NCBI GenBank assembly: GCA_900555555.1
Contig: USLK01000002.1
Span: forward strand, 40,832 to 104,831
Length of the DNA stretch: 64,000 nt
Source of the DNA: an uncultured Collinsella sp.
GTDB taxonomy: Bacteria; Actinomycetota; Coriobacteriia; Coriobacteriales; Coriobacteriaceae
Direction of reading: 5' to 3'
Below are positions 36,545 through 45,052 of this stretch, piece after piece (position 1 is the first letter of the stretch; every line of letters begins with the position of its first letter). The notes below the pieces were generated by a model that searched no databases, had not been told where the DNA came from, and saw only the letters and a program-made list of their open reading frames with translations. Position numbers and translations under genes: made by a program.

Positions 36545-37663
36545 CTAGGCCCCCCAGACTTCCTCGGCGATGCTGCGCACGAGCGCGATCTTGGCCCACT
36601 GCTCGTCCTCGGTGAGCTTGTTGCCGATCTCGCAGCTGGCAAAGCCGCACTGCGGGGAGAGGCAGAGGTCCTCGAGCGGGACGAAGCGCGCGGCCTCGTG
36701 GATGCGCGCGATCACGGCGTCGCGGTCCTCCAACTCGGGGCGCTTGGTGGTCACCAGGCCGAGGACGACCTTCTTGCCCGGCGCCACGTGCGCGAGCGGC
36801 TCGAAGCTGCCGGAGCGCTCGTCGTCGAACTCCAGGTAGAAGGCGTCGACGTTCTCGCGGGCGAACAAGATGGGCGCCACCAGGTCGTACGGGCCGCTCG
36901 ATGCATAGGCGGAGTGGTAGTTGCCGCGGCACACGTGCGTGGTGATGGCCATGTCGGCAGGGCGCCCCTCGAGCGCGAGGTTGTTCACGCGCAGGTACTT
37001 CTCGGCCTCGGCCTCGGGTGTGGAGCCGGCGGCGCGGATGCCCGCCTGGAAGCCCTCGTCCACGAGCGCGCCCCAGGTGCAGTCGTCGAGCTGCAGGTTG
37101 CGGCAGCCCGCGGCGTAGAGCTCGGCGATCACGGTGCGGTACGCCGCGCCGATGTCCTCGAGCAGCTCGTCCTCGTTCGGATAGAAGCTGCGCGTGCGCT
37201 CGGCCGCCGCCTCGTCACGGTAAAGCTCGAGCAGGAGCTGGGCGGGGGCGGGGATGGTCTGCTTGGCCGTGTGCCCCGGCTCCTCGAGCGCCTGCACGAA
37301 CTTGAAATGCTCGACGAAGGGATGGTTCTCGCCGGAGATCTTGCCGGTGAGGATGGCCGAGCCGTGCGTGGTCTCCTCGCCCACGAAGAAGTAGCCGTGG
37401 TCGAGCTCCACGTGCTCGATGCCACCGAGCCCCCACATGAAGTCGAGGTGCCAGTAGGAGCGGCGGAACTCTCCGTCGGTGAGCAGCGGCAGGCCGGCGG
37501 CTTTCTGCTTGGCGACGAGCTCGGCGATGCAGGCATTCTCGACGGCGATGAGACCTGCATCGTCAAGTTCGCCGGCGGCGTGGGCGGCTCGGGCCTCCTT
37601 GAGCGCTTCCGGGCGCAGGAAACTACCGACGACATCGAATCGGGTGGGTGCGATGGCGGCCAT
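36545..37663 (-). CDS. MetE C-terminal-like methionine synthase (YxjG/YxjH type)
   Basis: A 372-residue single-domain homologue of the catalytic half of cobalamin-independent methionine synthase. Zinc-site residues are visible: THVCRGN (His, Cys), a central acidic residue, and SPQCGFAS near the C-terminus. DGEFRRSYWHLDF and LQLDDCTWGAL are typical. These proteins transfer a methyl group to homocysteine or recycle a related thiol; the methyl donor is uncertain. The start ATG 37663 follows AAAGGAA. Upstream on the same strand is a LysR gene with a candidate operator between them. Confidence 0.88.
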   Translation of the reverse strand: MAAIAPTRFDVVGSFLRPEALKEARAAHAAGELDDAGLIAVENACIAELVAKQKAAGLPLLTDGEFRRSYWHLDFMWGLGGIEHVELDHGYFFVGEETTHGSAILTGKISGENHPFVEHFKFVQALEEPGHTAKQTIPAPAQLLLELYRDEAAAERTRSFYPNEDELLEDIGAAYRTVIAELYAAGCRNLQLDDCTWGALVDEGFQAGIRAAGSTPEAEAEKYLRVNNLALEGRPADMAITTHVCRGNYHSAYASSGPYDLVAPILFARENVDAFYLEFDDERSGSFEPLAHVAPGKKVVLGLVTTKRPELEDRDAVIARIHEAARFVPLEDLCLSPQCGFASCEIGNKLTEDEQWAKIALVRSIAEEVWGA

Positions 37664-37754
37664 TATGGGTTCCTTTCGGTAGATGCGATATCTGATGAAA
37701 GGAGTATGCGGGACGCGCATCCGATTGGGAAATACTTAAAACAATCCAATACCG

Positions 37755-37769
37755 ATAGGAAAAACCTAT
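37755..37769. promoter_or_regulatory. Candidate LysR-type operator upstream of the MetE-like gene
   Basis: ATAGG AAAAA CCTAT is a perfect 5-bp inverted repeat with a T-rich spacer, and another ATAGG follows at 37774. LysR-type methionine regulators of Gram-positives bind similar ATAG-N-CTAT palindromes. The site lies 92 bases before the MetE-like start and just after the LysR stop. Confidence 0.4.
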
Positions 37770-37809
37770 GGAGATAGGTAGGTGACGAAGGCTTGCGATC
37801 CCATGGGCA

Positions 37810-38709
37810 TCACGGGATATGCGCGCGGATAGCCTCGATGAACGCCTTCCCATAGCGGGAGAGGTGGGTGTCGCGCCGCGTGACGATGCCGACTTCCATG
37901 CGGTCGTCGACCTCGAGTGGGACGGCGATGATGTCCTCGCCGTTGAGCTCGTGCGAGATCACGCCCGAGCACACCGTGTAACCATCGAGGCCTATGAGCA
38001 GGTTGAACAGGGTCGCGCGGTCGCGCACGCGGATGTTCTTGGAGCGGCCGAGCGTGGACAGTGGTTCCTCGGAGAAGTAGAACGAGTTGAAATCCCCCTG
38101 CTCGTAGGAGAGGTACGGATAGTCTGCGAGATCCTCGAGCGTGACCGAGGCGCGTCCCGACAGGGGATGGGTCGAGGAGAGGAACACGTGCGCGGCAGTG
38201 GAGAACAAGGACTTGAATTCGAGCTCCTCGGCACGCAGCATGCGGCCGATCACGTCGCGATTGGCATCAGATAGGTAGATCACGCCGAGTTCGCTCTTCA
38301 TATGGGCGACGTCCTCGATGATCTCGTGCGTCTGCTCCTCGCGCAGGGTGAACTCGTAGCGCGCGGCGTCGAACGCGCGGATCACGTCCACGAACGCGTT
38401 GACGGCGAAGGAGTAGTGCTGGCACGAGACGGCGAAGCGGGGCACGGGCTCGGTGTCGCGTTTGTAACGCTCCTCGAGCAGGTCCGCCTGTTCGAGGACC
38501 TGGCGGGCGTAGCCGAGGAACGTCTGGCCCTCGGTGGTGGTCACCATGCCCTTGCTCGTCCGGTCGAACACGGTGATCCCCATCTCGCGCTCCAGGTCGC
38601 GCACGGCGGCGGTCACGCTCGGCTGCGACACGAACAGGCGCCGTGCCGCCTCGGTGACGCTGCCGCACGAGGCCACCTCGACGATGTATCTGAGTTGTTG
38701 GAGTTTCAC
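37810..38709 (-). CDS. LysR-family transcriptional regulator
   Basis: A 299-residue LysR regulator. The N-terminal winged helix is LQQLRYIVEVASCGSVTEAARRLFVSQPSVTAAVRDLEREMG, followed by the co-inducer domain. The start GTG 38709 follows AAGGGAA. It lies upstream of the MetE-like gene on the same strand and is divergent from the KdgT-like gene, so either could be its target. The palindrome near the MetE-like gene favours a methionine-related role. Confidence 0.9.
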   Translation of the reverse strand: MKLQQLRYIVEVASCGSVTEAARRLFVSQPSVTAAVRDLEREMGITVFDRTSKGMVTTTEGQTFLGYARQVLEQADLLEERYKRDTEPVPRFAVSCQHYSFAVNAFVDVIRAFDAARYEFTLREEQTHEIIEDVAHMKSELGVIYLSDANRDVIGRMLRAEELEFKSLFSTAAHVFLSSTHPLSGRASVTLEDLADYPYLSYEQGDFNSFYFSEEPLSTLGRSKNIRVRDRATLFNLLIGLDGYTVCSGVISHELNGEDIIAVPLEVDDRMEVGIVTRRDTHLSRYGKAFIEAIRAHIP

Positions 38710-38872
38710 CGGGTTCCCTTCCGTTTGCAACTGCCCGTGCCGTACATCTCGTAACGGTTTCGACATATTACGACACTCCGACCCTGCCGCTATCCGAGGC
38801 GCGAAGCCATCTGTTAGCATGTCAACACTTTACTGAAAGAAAGCGCAGCACGAAAAGACGGAGGACGCGCAT

Positions 38873-39400
38873 ATGGCGACTGACGGCAACAGGGCAACGA
38901 CGGCGCGGGCGCTTAAGGTTCCACGCCTTCCGGGCGACATCATGATCTACCCCATGATCGCGGGTCTGCTCATTAACACCTTCTGCCCCCAGGTCCTGGA
39001 GATCGGCGGCTTCTTCACGGCGGCTACGCGCGGGGGTGCCAACGCGGTGGTCACCGCGATTCTGCTGTCCATCGGCGCGGGCATCTCGTTCAAGGCCACG
39101 CCGGGCGCCGTCAAGACGGGCGTCGTCGTGCTCATCCCCAAGCTTTTGCTCGTCGCGGCGATGGGCCTCGCCGTCGCTTGGCTCGAGCGTCTGTGCGGCG
39201 GTACGGGTAAGGCGGTCATCGCCTGCTCGATGATCGCCGGCACGGCCATGACCACTCCTGCGGCACTCGTTGAGGTTGCGCCCCAGTACGCTGCCATCGC
39301 GCCGGTGGCCTACGCGCAGATCGCGACCGCCGTCATCGTGACGGCGCTGCTCGCCCCGATTCTCACGGGCTGGTTCGACAAGCGCTTCTGCCGGGGCTGA
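38873..39400 (+). CDS. KdgT-like permease with an internal deletion
   Basis: A 175-residue membrane protein. The N-terminal 100 residues match 2-keto-3-deoxygluconate permease (PMIAGLLINTFCPQVLEIGGFFTAATRGG, SIGAGISFKATPGAVKTGVV). The last 65 match its C-terminus (GGTGKAVIACSMIAGTAMTTPAALVEVAP ... AVIVTALLAPILTGW). The usual 310-330 residue family has about 150 more residues between these. The frame is intact, so this is an in-frame deletion product and probably not a normal symporter. ACGGAGG precedes the ATG. It is divergent from the LysR gene. Confidence 0.65.
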   Translation: MATDGNRATTARALKVPRLPGDIMIYPMIAGLLINTFCPQVLEIGGFFTAATRGGANAVVTAILLSIGAGISFKATPGAVKTGVVVLIPKLLLVAAMGLAVAWLERLCGGTGKAVIACSMIAGTAMTTPAALVEVAPQYAAIAPVAYAQIATAVIVTALLAPILTGWFDKRFCRG

Positions 39401-39454
39401 CGTCGTCTGTTTCTCTGTTTCGGTGTGATTGGGGCCCAGCCGCCTTTATCTCAG

Positions 39455-39601
39455 CTAGAGGGCAGCGGCCTGTAGGATGGCGAACGCCGCGACTCCCGTC
39501 ACGATGCACCAGACGAGCGACTTGGTTTTGATCCCGACTGCCGCAACGATGCCAACGGCGGGGCGAAGCTGGGTTCGAAGCTGCGAGTATTCGCCCTGCA
39601 T
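39455..39601 (-). pseudogene. Short hydrophobic remnant, AzlD-like C-terminus
   Basis: A 48-residue frame whose end (RPAVGIVAAVGIKTKSLVW, CIVTGVAAFAILQ) looks like the last two membrane segments of AzlD, the small subunit of branched-chain amino acid exporters. The rest of AzlD and the AzlC partner are missing. The assignment is tentative. Confidence 0.35.
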
Positions 39602-39656
39602 CCTCACCGCAACGGGCGGTGGCGGAATTGTCGCGATGTGTTGCTACAATTGTCGC

Positions 39657-39790
39657 TGCTAGATGGTGGAGCGCAACGGCGGTTGCGAGGATAGTCTTGC
39701 GCTGAGGCCCGATGGCCAAAGGGGGCGAAAGCATCCCATGACGGCTGCCGTCGGGCCCCGGAATATCAGCGCTACAAGGAGGCTTTCATT
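39657..39790 (+). promoter_or_regulatory. Structured leader upstream of the XRE gene
   Basis: Nested stems: CGCAAC/GTTGCG around GGCG, then GCGCTGA/TCAGCGC enclosing GGCCCGA/TCGGGCC, with a GGGGGCGAAAGCATCCC hairpin inside. The outer stem ends five bases before AAGGAGG, the XRE ribosome binding site. It looks like a cis-acting RNA; I do not recognise a known riboswitch class. Confidence 0.4.
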
Positions 39791-40192
39791 ATGGATGACG
39801 CGACGACGCAGCTAGCCGATCGTCTGCTCGATCTTCGCCGCAAGGCCGGTTACTCGCAGGAGCAGTTGGCGGACCTGCTTGGTGTTTCCCGTCAGGCCAT
39901 CTCGAAGTGGGAGGGCGCCCAGGGCCGCCCCGAAGTCGACAACGTGGTCAAGCTCGCGCAGATCTACCGTGTGAGCACGGACTTCATCCTCACGGGCTCG
40001 GCGAGCGTCCCGTCGGTGTGCGAGACGCCCTCGGCGCCCGCCCCGCGCGAGCTGTCGCGCGAGTACCGCTTCGCCCTCAGTGCCCTCATGGTCATCGCGG
40101 GCACTGCGGTTGTGTTTCTGTTGATTGTCGTTATCCTGACCATCCTGTCCACGATACTCACCTCGGGTGCCGACATCCCCGGCTGGAAGTAG
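39791..40192 (+). CDS. XRE regulator with C-terminal membrane anchor
   Basis: A 133-residue protein: helix-turn-helix at residues 8-62 (LLDLRRKAGYSQEQLADLLGVSRQAISKWEGAQG) and one membrane helix near residues 95-120 (LSALMVIAGTAVVFLLIVVIL). AAGGAGG precedes the ATG. It is the first of five anchored XRE proteins in the window. The gene upstream of the truncated ABC fusion at 40347 may be its target. The ligand is unknown. Confidence 0.82.
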   Translation: MDDATTQLADRLLDLRRKAGYSQEQLADLLGVSRQAISKWEGAQGRPEVDNVVKLAQIYRVSTDFILTGSASVPSVCETPSAPAPRELSREYRFALSALMVIAGTAVVFLLIVVILTILSTILTSGADIPGWK

Positions 40193-40346
40193 CCGCTGGC
40201 CGAGGCTTCGTATTCACTATCAACTGATTAGGCGCGTGCAAGGTAACTTGGCGCTTGTCCGATACGCCCTTTCTTGCAGGGTGCAGGGCTCGTGCGCCTT
40301 GGCCTTGCATGCTCACGGGCGGGTTGGCAAAAGGAGCGAAAGAATT

Positions 40347-42023
40347 ATGGGCATCCTCGTTGAGGCGTGTGGCGTATGCAAAAGTTATAAGCATGGAAAT
40401 CTGAACACCGATGTCCTTCGCCACGTTGATATGAATGTGTTGGCAGGTGAGATGGTATCCATCGTGGGACCATCCGGTTCGGGCAAGTCGACGCTGCTGC
40501 ACTGTCTGGCGGGGCTTGAGGTCCCCGATGTGGGCGAGATTCATCTTATGGGCGTGGACATCGTGCGAGCAAGGCGCGGCGAGCGCGCGAAGGTCAGAGC
40601 CCAGCATGTCGGGTTCGTGTTCCAGCAGTACAATCTCATGCCCTCGCTCTCCGTGGGTGAGAACGTCTCACTGCCCGCGCGCTTTGCCGGTCGCAGGGTG
40701 AGCGGGAAGGATGTGTGCGATCTCTTGGAGTGGGTCGGTATGGGAAGTTGGTTCGCATCGTTTTCCGCAACGGCGGCCGCGGACCCGATGGTCTCGACTT
40801 CTTTCTTCTTTAGAAGCGCCGCCCAGGCGATTCTCATGTTCTCGGCGATTTCCGGATGCGTCGTTCTCTCCTCAACGGCTCGGGGAATCGTCGTCTCGTT
40901 GCGGCGAACCTACGCCCTGTGGCAGGTGATCAATATCCCTCCGGTTGTGGTGGGCTTTGCTGTCATCGTTCAAATTGCACTCGTGGGGGTCTTCGGTTCG
41001 TGCTTGGGCTTGCCCTTGTGCTGGGCAAGCTCATCCACCGTGTTCAGTGCTCTGTTCATGGATATCGACTTGTTCGAAGGGGTGCGGCTTCTGCCGGGAT
41101 TTTCCCTTTGTCCCGCGGTTCTTGGAGTGTCGCTATTTTTGTCGGTGCTGGGCGGGGCGCGCGCCGCAAGGGCGGCGGCGTGTACGCCGCCCGTGATGGC
41201 TTTGCGTGACGAGTGGTCGGTCGAGGGCGCATCCGAGCGCATGATGCCGCTGCGCTGGCTTGCCGCCCTTGCCGCATGCGCCGCTGCCGCATGGTGTGTG
41301 TCCACGGTTGACCCCGTCTTAGCTCCTGTCGATTTCGGTCAGAGCACCTGGCTCGTCTTTTTGCCTATTGCAATCCCGGCGCTAATTACGGCTCTCGCCC
41401 CTGTACTTTTGCCGAGGATCCTGCGAGCGGCGACGTGTCCGTTGTCGCGCTGGACGGCGTGGCTTCTCGCGCGCAGGAGCGCTCAGCACGCCTTGACACA
41501 AAGCTTGTCGATTGAGACATCCCTCGTGGTTGCCATGGGTGTCGTTGCGGGCTTCTATTCGATGATGAGCCTGATGGAGCGGTATGCCACGGCATACGAC
41601 TTGCCGATTGGGAGCGGATTCGGTCTCGACCCGCGCCTCGCGTGCGTAATGTTCGCGGGGCCGGTTATCTTGGCGGCTGTGGGGTCGTGCACAAACGTGG
41701 TTCTCGCCTTGCGTGTGCGGGGGCGTGACGCATCGTTGCTGGAGGTGCTGGGCGCCACCCCACGCCAAGTCTGTGTCGTCTCGGTTCTCGAGGCGTATAT
41801 GCATGTGGTGACAGCAGGCTCAGCTGCATTACTTGCGGTTGTGCTTTCCAACATGATCGCGGCCCATGCGTTGGGCTTGGGTGCTGGGAGCGCGATGCTG
41901 TCCGTGCGTTTTGCCCCTGCCGTCCTCATCGCCGTCGCAGGTTTCGTCGTGCTGGTCGTAGCAGGGCTGATGCCGGTGCTGCGCATGATCAGGACCGCAC
42001 CGGTGCGGTTTCTCAATGAGTGA
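40347..42023 (+). CDS. Fused ABC ATPase (N-terminal half) and FtsX-type permease
   Basis: A 558-residue frame. Residues 1-130 are the start of a LolD/BceA-type ATPase: Walker A GPSGSGKST, Q-loop FQQYNLMPSLSV. The ATPase stops near DLLEWVGM, before the LSGGQ signature, Walker B and switch His. FtsX permease sequence follows at once, with about eight membrane segments and the C-terminal motif LEVLGATPRQVCVVSVLEAY ... LRMIRTAPVRFLNE. An in-frame deletion joining two adjacent genes is the simplest reading. It cannot hydrolyse ATP alone. AAGGAG precedes ATG 40347. Confidence 0.82.
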   Translation: MGILVEACGVCKSYKHGNLNTDVLRHVDMNVLAGEMVSIVGPSGSGKSTLLHCLAGLEVPDVGEIHLMGVDIVRARRGERAKVRAQHVGFVFQQYNLMPSLSVGENVSLPARFAGRRVSGKDVCDLLEWVGMGSWFASFSATAAADPMVSTSFFFRSAAQAILMFSAISGCVVLSSTARGIVVSLRRTYALWQVINIPPVVVGFAVIVQIALVGVFGSCLGLPLCWASSSTVFSALFMDIDLFEGVRLLPGFSLCPAVLGVSLFLSVLGGARAARAAACTPPVMALRDEWSVEGASERMMPLRWLAALAACAAAAWCVSTVDPVLAPVDFGQSTWLVFLPIAIPALITALAPVLLPRILRAATCPLSRWTAWLLARRSAQHALTQSLSIETSLVVAMGVVAGFYSMMSLMERYATAYDLPIGSGFGLDPRLACVMFAGPVILAAVGSCTNVVLALRVRGRDASLLEVLGATPRQVCVVSVLEAYMHVVTAGSAALLAVVLSNMIAAHALGLGAGSAMLSVRFAPAVLIAVAGFVVLVVAGLMPVLRMIRTAPVRFLNE

Positions 42024-42085
42024 CAGAATTTGCGAGTGAGCTGATTGAGCGGGCGTTTCTTCTGTTGAGCCCTCGGTATGAGTTT

Positions 42086-42122
42086 TGTTCAACTTGTTAA
42101 ACTCTGTTCAACTTGTTAAACT
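42086..42122 (+). promoter_or_regulatory. Two 18-bp direct repeats upstream of the AAA ATPase
   Basis: TGTTCAACTTGTTAAACT occurs at 42086-42103 and 42105-42122, one base apart. Each unit is close to a palindrome (GTTcAACTTGTTaAAC). It lies just before the AAA ATPase start, where a regulator-binding array would sit. Confidence 0.6.
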
Positions 42123-42148
42123 TCTTTGACCGCAGAGGGTGATGTGCG

Positions 42149-43225
42149 GTGGTGCGCGTTAATCCGTTCAAGCCGACGGCTGGAATGAATCCACCTGAAC
42201 TTATCGGTCGAGACGAGATTCTCGACGACTTTACCGAAGCGCTTGAAAACGGCCCCGGAGCTCCTGACAGATTACTTCGCGTTTCCGGGGTCCGTGGCGT
42301 GGGTAAGACCGTGCTCCTTAACGCATTTGGAGACATCGCGCGCGAGCATGGGTTCCATGTGGTTGACGTCGCCGCGAACGCGGGCTTTTGCGATCGCATT
42401 CTCGGTGCCCTCTCGCGGAATCGCGAAGTGTCCTCTCTGTCGATATCCCCTTCTATATTGGGCGCGAGCTTGGGTTCCGTCGAGATATCCAAGTCGGCGA
42501 CGCAGCTGGGGGAGGCGATGTACGAGGCTTCGCGCAACGGTGGCCTCTTGATCACGCTCGATGAAGTTCAAGATGCGCCGCTCGATGAGATGCGCGAGTT
42601 GGGTAACGAGATTCAGCTGCTGGTGCGCCAGGGTGCGAACGTCGCCTTTGCATTCGCGGGTCTTCCCGCTTCGGTCGACGGTGTCGTGGTGGACGAGACC
42701 CTGACGTTTCTTCAGCGGGCCAAGCATGTCGAGCTCAAGCGCCTTATGGACTTTGAGGTCGAAGATTCGTTTGTGGACACGATGGTGCGCGCGGGCAAAT
42801 CTGTTGCGACTGGGGTGTCCGATGTGCTCACGGCCGCCGCTGCCGGTTATCCCTTCATGGTTCAGCTTGTCGGATATTACACCTGGCAGTCAGCTTCGCG
42901 CCGCGGTTCTGATGCGATTGAGCTGCGCGATGCGCAAAAGGGCATCGCGACGGCGCGCAAGAGCTTCGATAACATGGTGATTGAACCGGCGCTCAGGCGC
43001 GTCTCGGGCAAGCAGTTCGAGTACCTTGCGGCCATGGCGCGATGTGGGTCTGGCCCCGTGGCGTCTGGCGATATCGCGCGCGAGATGGGGGTCGACCCCA
43101 CGTCCGTGAGCACCTATCGTCGCCGCCTCGTAGATGCGGCGCTCATCGAGGCTCCGTCGTACGGTGTGGTTAGCTTTGCGATCCCCTATATGCGCGAATA
43201 CCTGCTCGAACACGTGAGGGAGTAG
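42149..43225 (+). CDS. AAA ATPase with C-terminal winged helix
   Basis: A 358-residue soluble protein. An N-terminal extension (NPFKPTAGMNPPELIGRDE) precedes Walker A GVRGVGKTV; Walker B is LLITLDEVQD, followed by sensor and lid regions. The C-terminus is winged-helix-like (SGDIAREMGVDPTSVSTYRRRLVDAALIE). The layout is that of the orphan Orc1/Cdc6- or STAND-like ATPases of actinobacteria, whose roles are unknown. The start GTG 42149 is uncertain; ATG 42185 is an alternative. Direct repeats lie just upstream. Confidence 0.7.
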   Translation: MVRVNPFKPTAGMNPPELIGRDEILDDFTEALENGPGAPDRLLRVSGVRGVGKTVLLNAFGDIAREHGFHVVDVAANAGFCDRILGALSRNREVSSLSISPSILGASLGSVEISKSATQLGEAMYEASRNGGLLITLDEVQDAPLDEMRELGNEIQLLVRQGANVAFAFAGLPASVDGVVVDETLTFLQRAKHVELKRLMDFEVEDSFVDTMVRAGKSVATGVSDVLTAAAAGYPFMVQLVGYYTWQSASRRGSDAIELRDAQKGIATARKSFDNMVIEPALRRVSGKQFEYLAAMARCGSGPVASGDIAREMGVDPTSVSTYRRRLVDAALIEAPSYGVVSFAIPYMREYLLEHVRE

Positions 43226-43238
43226 GGCTGGCCTGCTG

Positions 43239-44162
43239 TTATCGCTGCATGTGCGCGTAGAGGGCGAGCGCGATGACGCCGGTGATTCCCGAAAAGACGA
43301 GCGCCGGCAGGACGAGTGTATGCAGGGCGGTTGCACTGCTTATGTGCATCCAGAGCCCGGCGTGAATCGGCAATATCATCGTTGGGAACGAGAGTTGCGC
43401 CACGCAGGCGGCGATGAAGCCGACCGCCATGATCCCGAACGCCGCAGCGCAGTTGGGGATGAGGCGGTACAGCGCGAGCGCGCAGGCGACGAATGATTCG
43501 TTGACGGTCAAGACGAGTGCAAGCCGGGGCGCGAGCGACGCGAGGACTGCCCCGAGGAGGTTCGATTGCCCCGCCTGCGGGCTCAGCGCGATTGCAGTCG
43601 CGACGACGGTGGCGGCGTAGAGGGCCTGTACGGGAAGTGATGCGGCGAGAAGGTCGCCAACTGCCAGTCGCCAAGGCGATGTGCCGCGCGCCCCTGAGAC
43701 CGCTCGGGCGTCCGTCGCATAGAGTGCCCCGCAAAGGCGTCCGCATACCGCCAACGTGGTGAACGGCAGGAAAACCGTTCCGGCAAGTGCCGAGCACGTA
43801 AGTGCCTCGACAGCCGTTGCCTCGGCATTCGTGGTCCAATATGCAGGGTCGGGTGCAAAACCGATACCCGAATCCTCGGTGAGGGCGAACATCCACGAGC
43901 CGCTACCGGCGAACAGAAAGACGAGGCATGCAATCGCAGTTCCGGCGAGTGCCAGAAGCCCAAGATGGGCTCGCACGCCCACAAGGAGCGATGCCGCCGC
44001 AACGCGGAAACGCTGGGCAGGGACGCGCCGCGGACCGGTGGGTTTGGGGGCCGAACTGCCCCGTGTGCCGGCGGCTTTGGCGAGCGCGTTGCGATCGGGA
44101 GAGACGCCACGATTGAGGGGTGCGTGATTCCGTGCGGACGGGCACTGCTTTTCGTAATTCAT
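43239..44162 (-). CDS. ABC-2 type permease subunit
   Basis: A 307-residue protein with a basic 60-residue N-terminal tail and about six membrane segments (LGLLALAGTAIACLVFLFAG, CGRLCGALYATDARAVSGARGTSPWRL loop, then VTNESFVACALALYRLIPN-like segments). It begins at ATG 44162, overlapping the TGA of the upstream permease as ATGA, so the two are translated together. With the ATPase at 45042-45854 it forms a lantibiotic-immunity-like exporter. The substrate is unknown. Confidence 0.7.
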   Translation of the reverse strand: MNYEKQCPSARNHAPLNRGVSPDRNALAKAAGTRGSSAPKPTGPRRVPAQRFRVAAASLLVGVRAHLGLLALAGTAIACLVFLFAGSGSWMFALTEDSGIGFAPDPAYWTTNAEATAVEALTCSALAGTVFLPFTTLAVCGRLCGALYATDARAVSGARGTSPWRLAVGDLLAASLPVQALYAATVVATAIALSPQAGQSNLLGAVLASLAPRLALVLTVNESFVACALALYRLIPNCAAAFGIMAVGFIAACVAQLSFPTMILPIHAGLWMHISSATALHTLVLPALVFSGITGVIALALYAHMQR

Positions 44163-45052
44163 CGACATGCCTCCTGACAACTGCAAATCGCATACGTAAG
44201 TATCGAGGCGACGACACAAATGCCTGCGCCTACAGCCGCGCCCGCCGCAAGCGAAGCCTCGGATATGTTGAGCGAGCACGTGTGCATGAGCCGGACAGTG
44301 GGGCTCATCCAAGCGACCATCGGCGTGCTTCCCGCGATGTACGCCCTTGGGTATGCAAGTAGCGGGCCGATGCTGATCAACAGGGACAGGAAGAGTGCGA
44401 GAAGGGGCATTCTGCAGACGGCGGCAATGAGGGCGGATGCCAGGTGGATCGCGCACAGGAGCAGGCAGTTCGATAGTGTAATGGCGAGCGCCGTGCCCCA
44501 TGCGGCTTCGGTGAGCGGCGGCCCGAACGCCAAGGTTTTGAGCGTAAAAGCGAATGCGCATGACAGGAAATATGCAAGCGAGAGCGCAATCGTCTGCGGT
44601 ATCACCCGTGCAAGGGCGGCCGCGCCTCCCGGCACGCCTTTCGCCTGGGAGAGTTGGGCCGTCGTCTCGGCGGTGCCGACTCCGACAGCGGTGACGCCCA
44701 TGATTGCCGCGGCTGGGATCCACGCGATCGTGTAGACGAGCGACGCGCGGAGGACGGATTCCGCCACGTGACCAGGGATGATGATATCGCCGACGAATCC
44801 GATGGTGGTCCCCACGGCCGCATTCGGGTCTCCCGCCACCATGAAGAGCGGTCCGTTGTCAGGGTTCAAGATGGTTGCGATGCAGGTGATCAGGCAGAGA
44901 GCGGCAAGGGGGATCAGCCGATCGATGCGGCAGGCGAGGAAGAATCCGCCGGTAAGAGATCGCTTAAGTGCCGACGGGGCTCCCGAGCGCTTCTTCGTCT
45001 GACATCCAAAGCGCCACTTGCGGCGATGCGTGTATGGGGCGTTACTGGACAT
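44159..45052 (-). CDS. ABC-2 type permease subunit
   Basis: A 297-residue protein: a basic N-terminal tail, then about six membrane segments, with the first near residues 45-65 (LIPLAALCLITCIATIL). The last segment is ASLAAGAAVGAGICVVASILTYAIC. It is paired by ATGA overlap with the next permease. The start is either ATG 45052 or ATG 45061; both overlap the ATPase end, so translational coupling is expected. Confidence 0.7.
   Translation of the reverse strand: MSSNAPYTHRRKWRFGCQTKKRSGAPSALKRSLTGGFFLACRIDRLIPLAALCLITCIATILNPDNGPLFMVAGDPNAAVGTTIGFVGDIIIPGHVAESVLRASLVYTIAWIPAAAIMGVTAVGVGTAETTAQLSQAKGVPGGAAALARVIPQTIALSLAYFLSCAFAFTLKTLAFGPPLTEAAWGTALAITLSNCLLLCAIHLASALIAAVCRMPLLALFLSLLISIGPLLAYPRAYIAGSTPMVAWMSPTVRLMHTCSLNISEASLAAGAAVGAGICVVASILTYAICSCQEACR

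Noticed and set aside
39657..39790. TPP, lysine, SAM or fluoride riboswitch, or small SRP RNA
   Set aside because: The hallmark sequences of these classes are absent, so no class was assigned.
43239..44723. Long 494-codon frame covering the 43.2-44.2 kb permease
   Set aside because: Only the part from ATG 44162 reads as a membrane protein; the upstream part is the shadow of the other permease.
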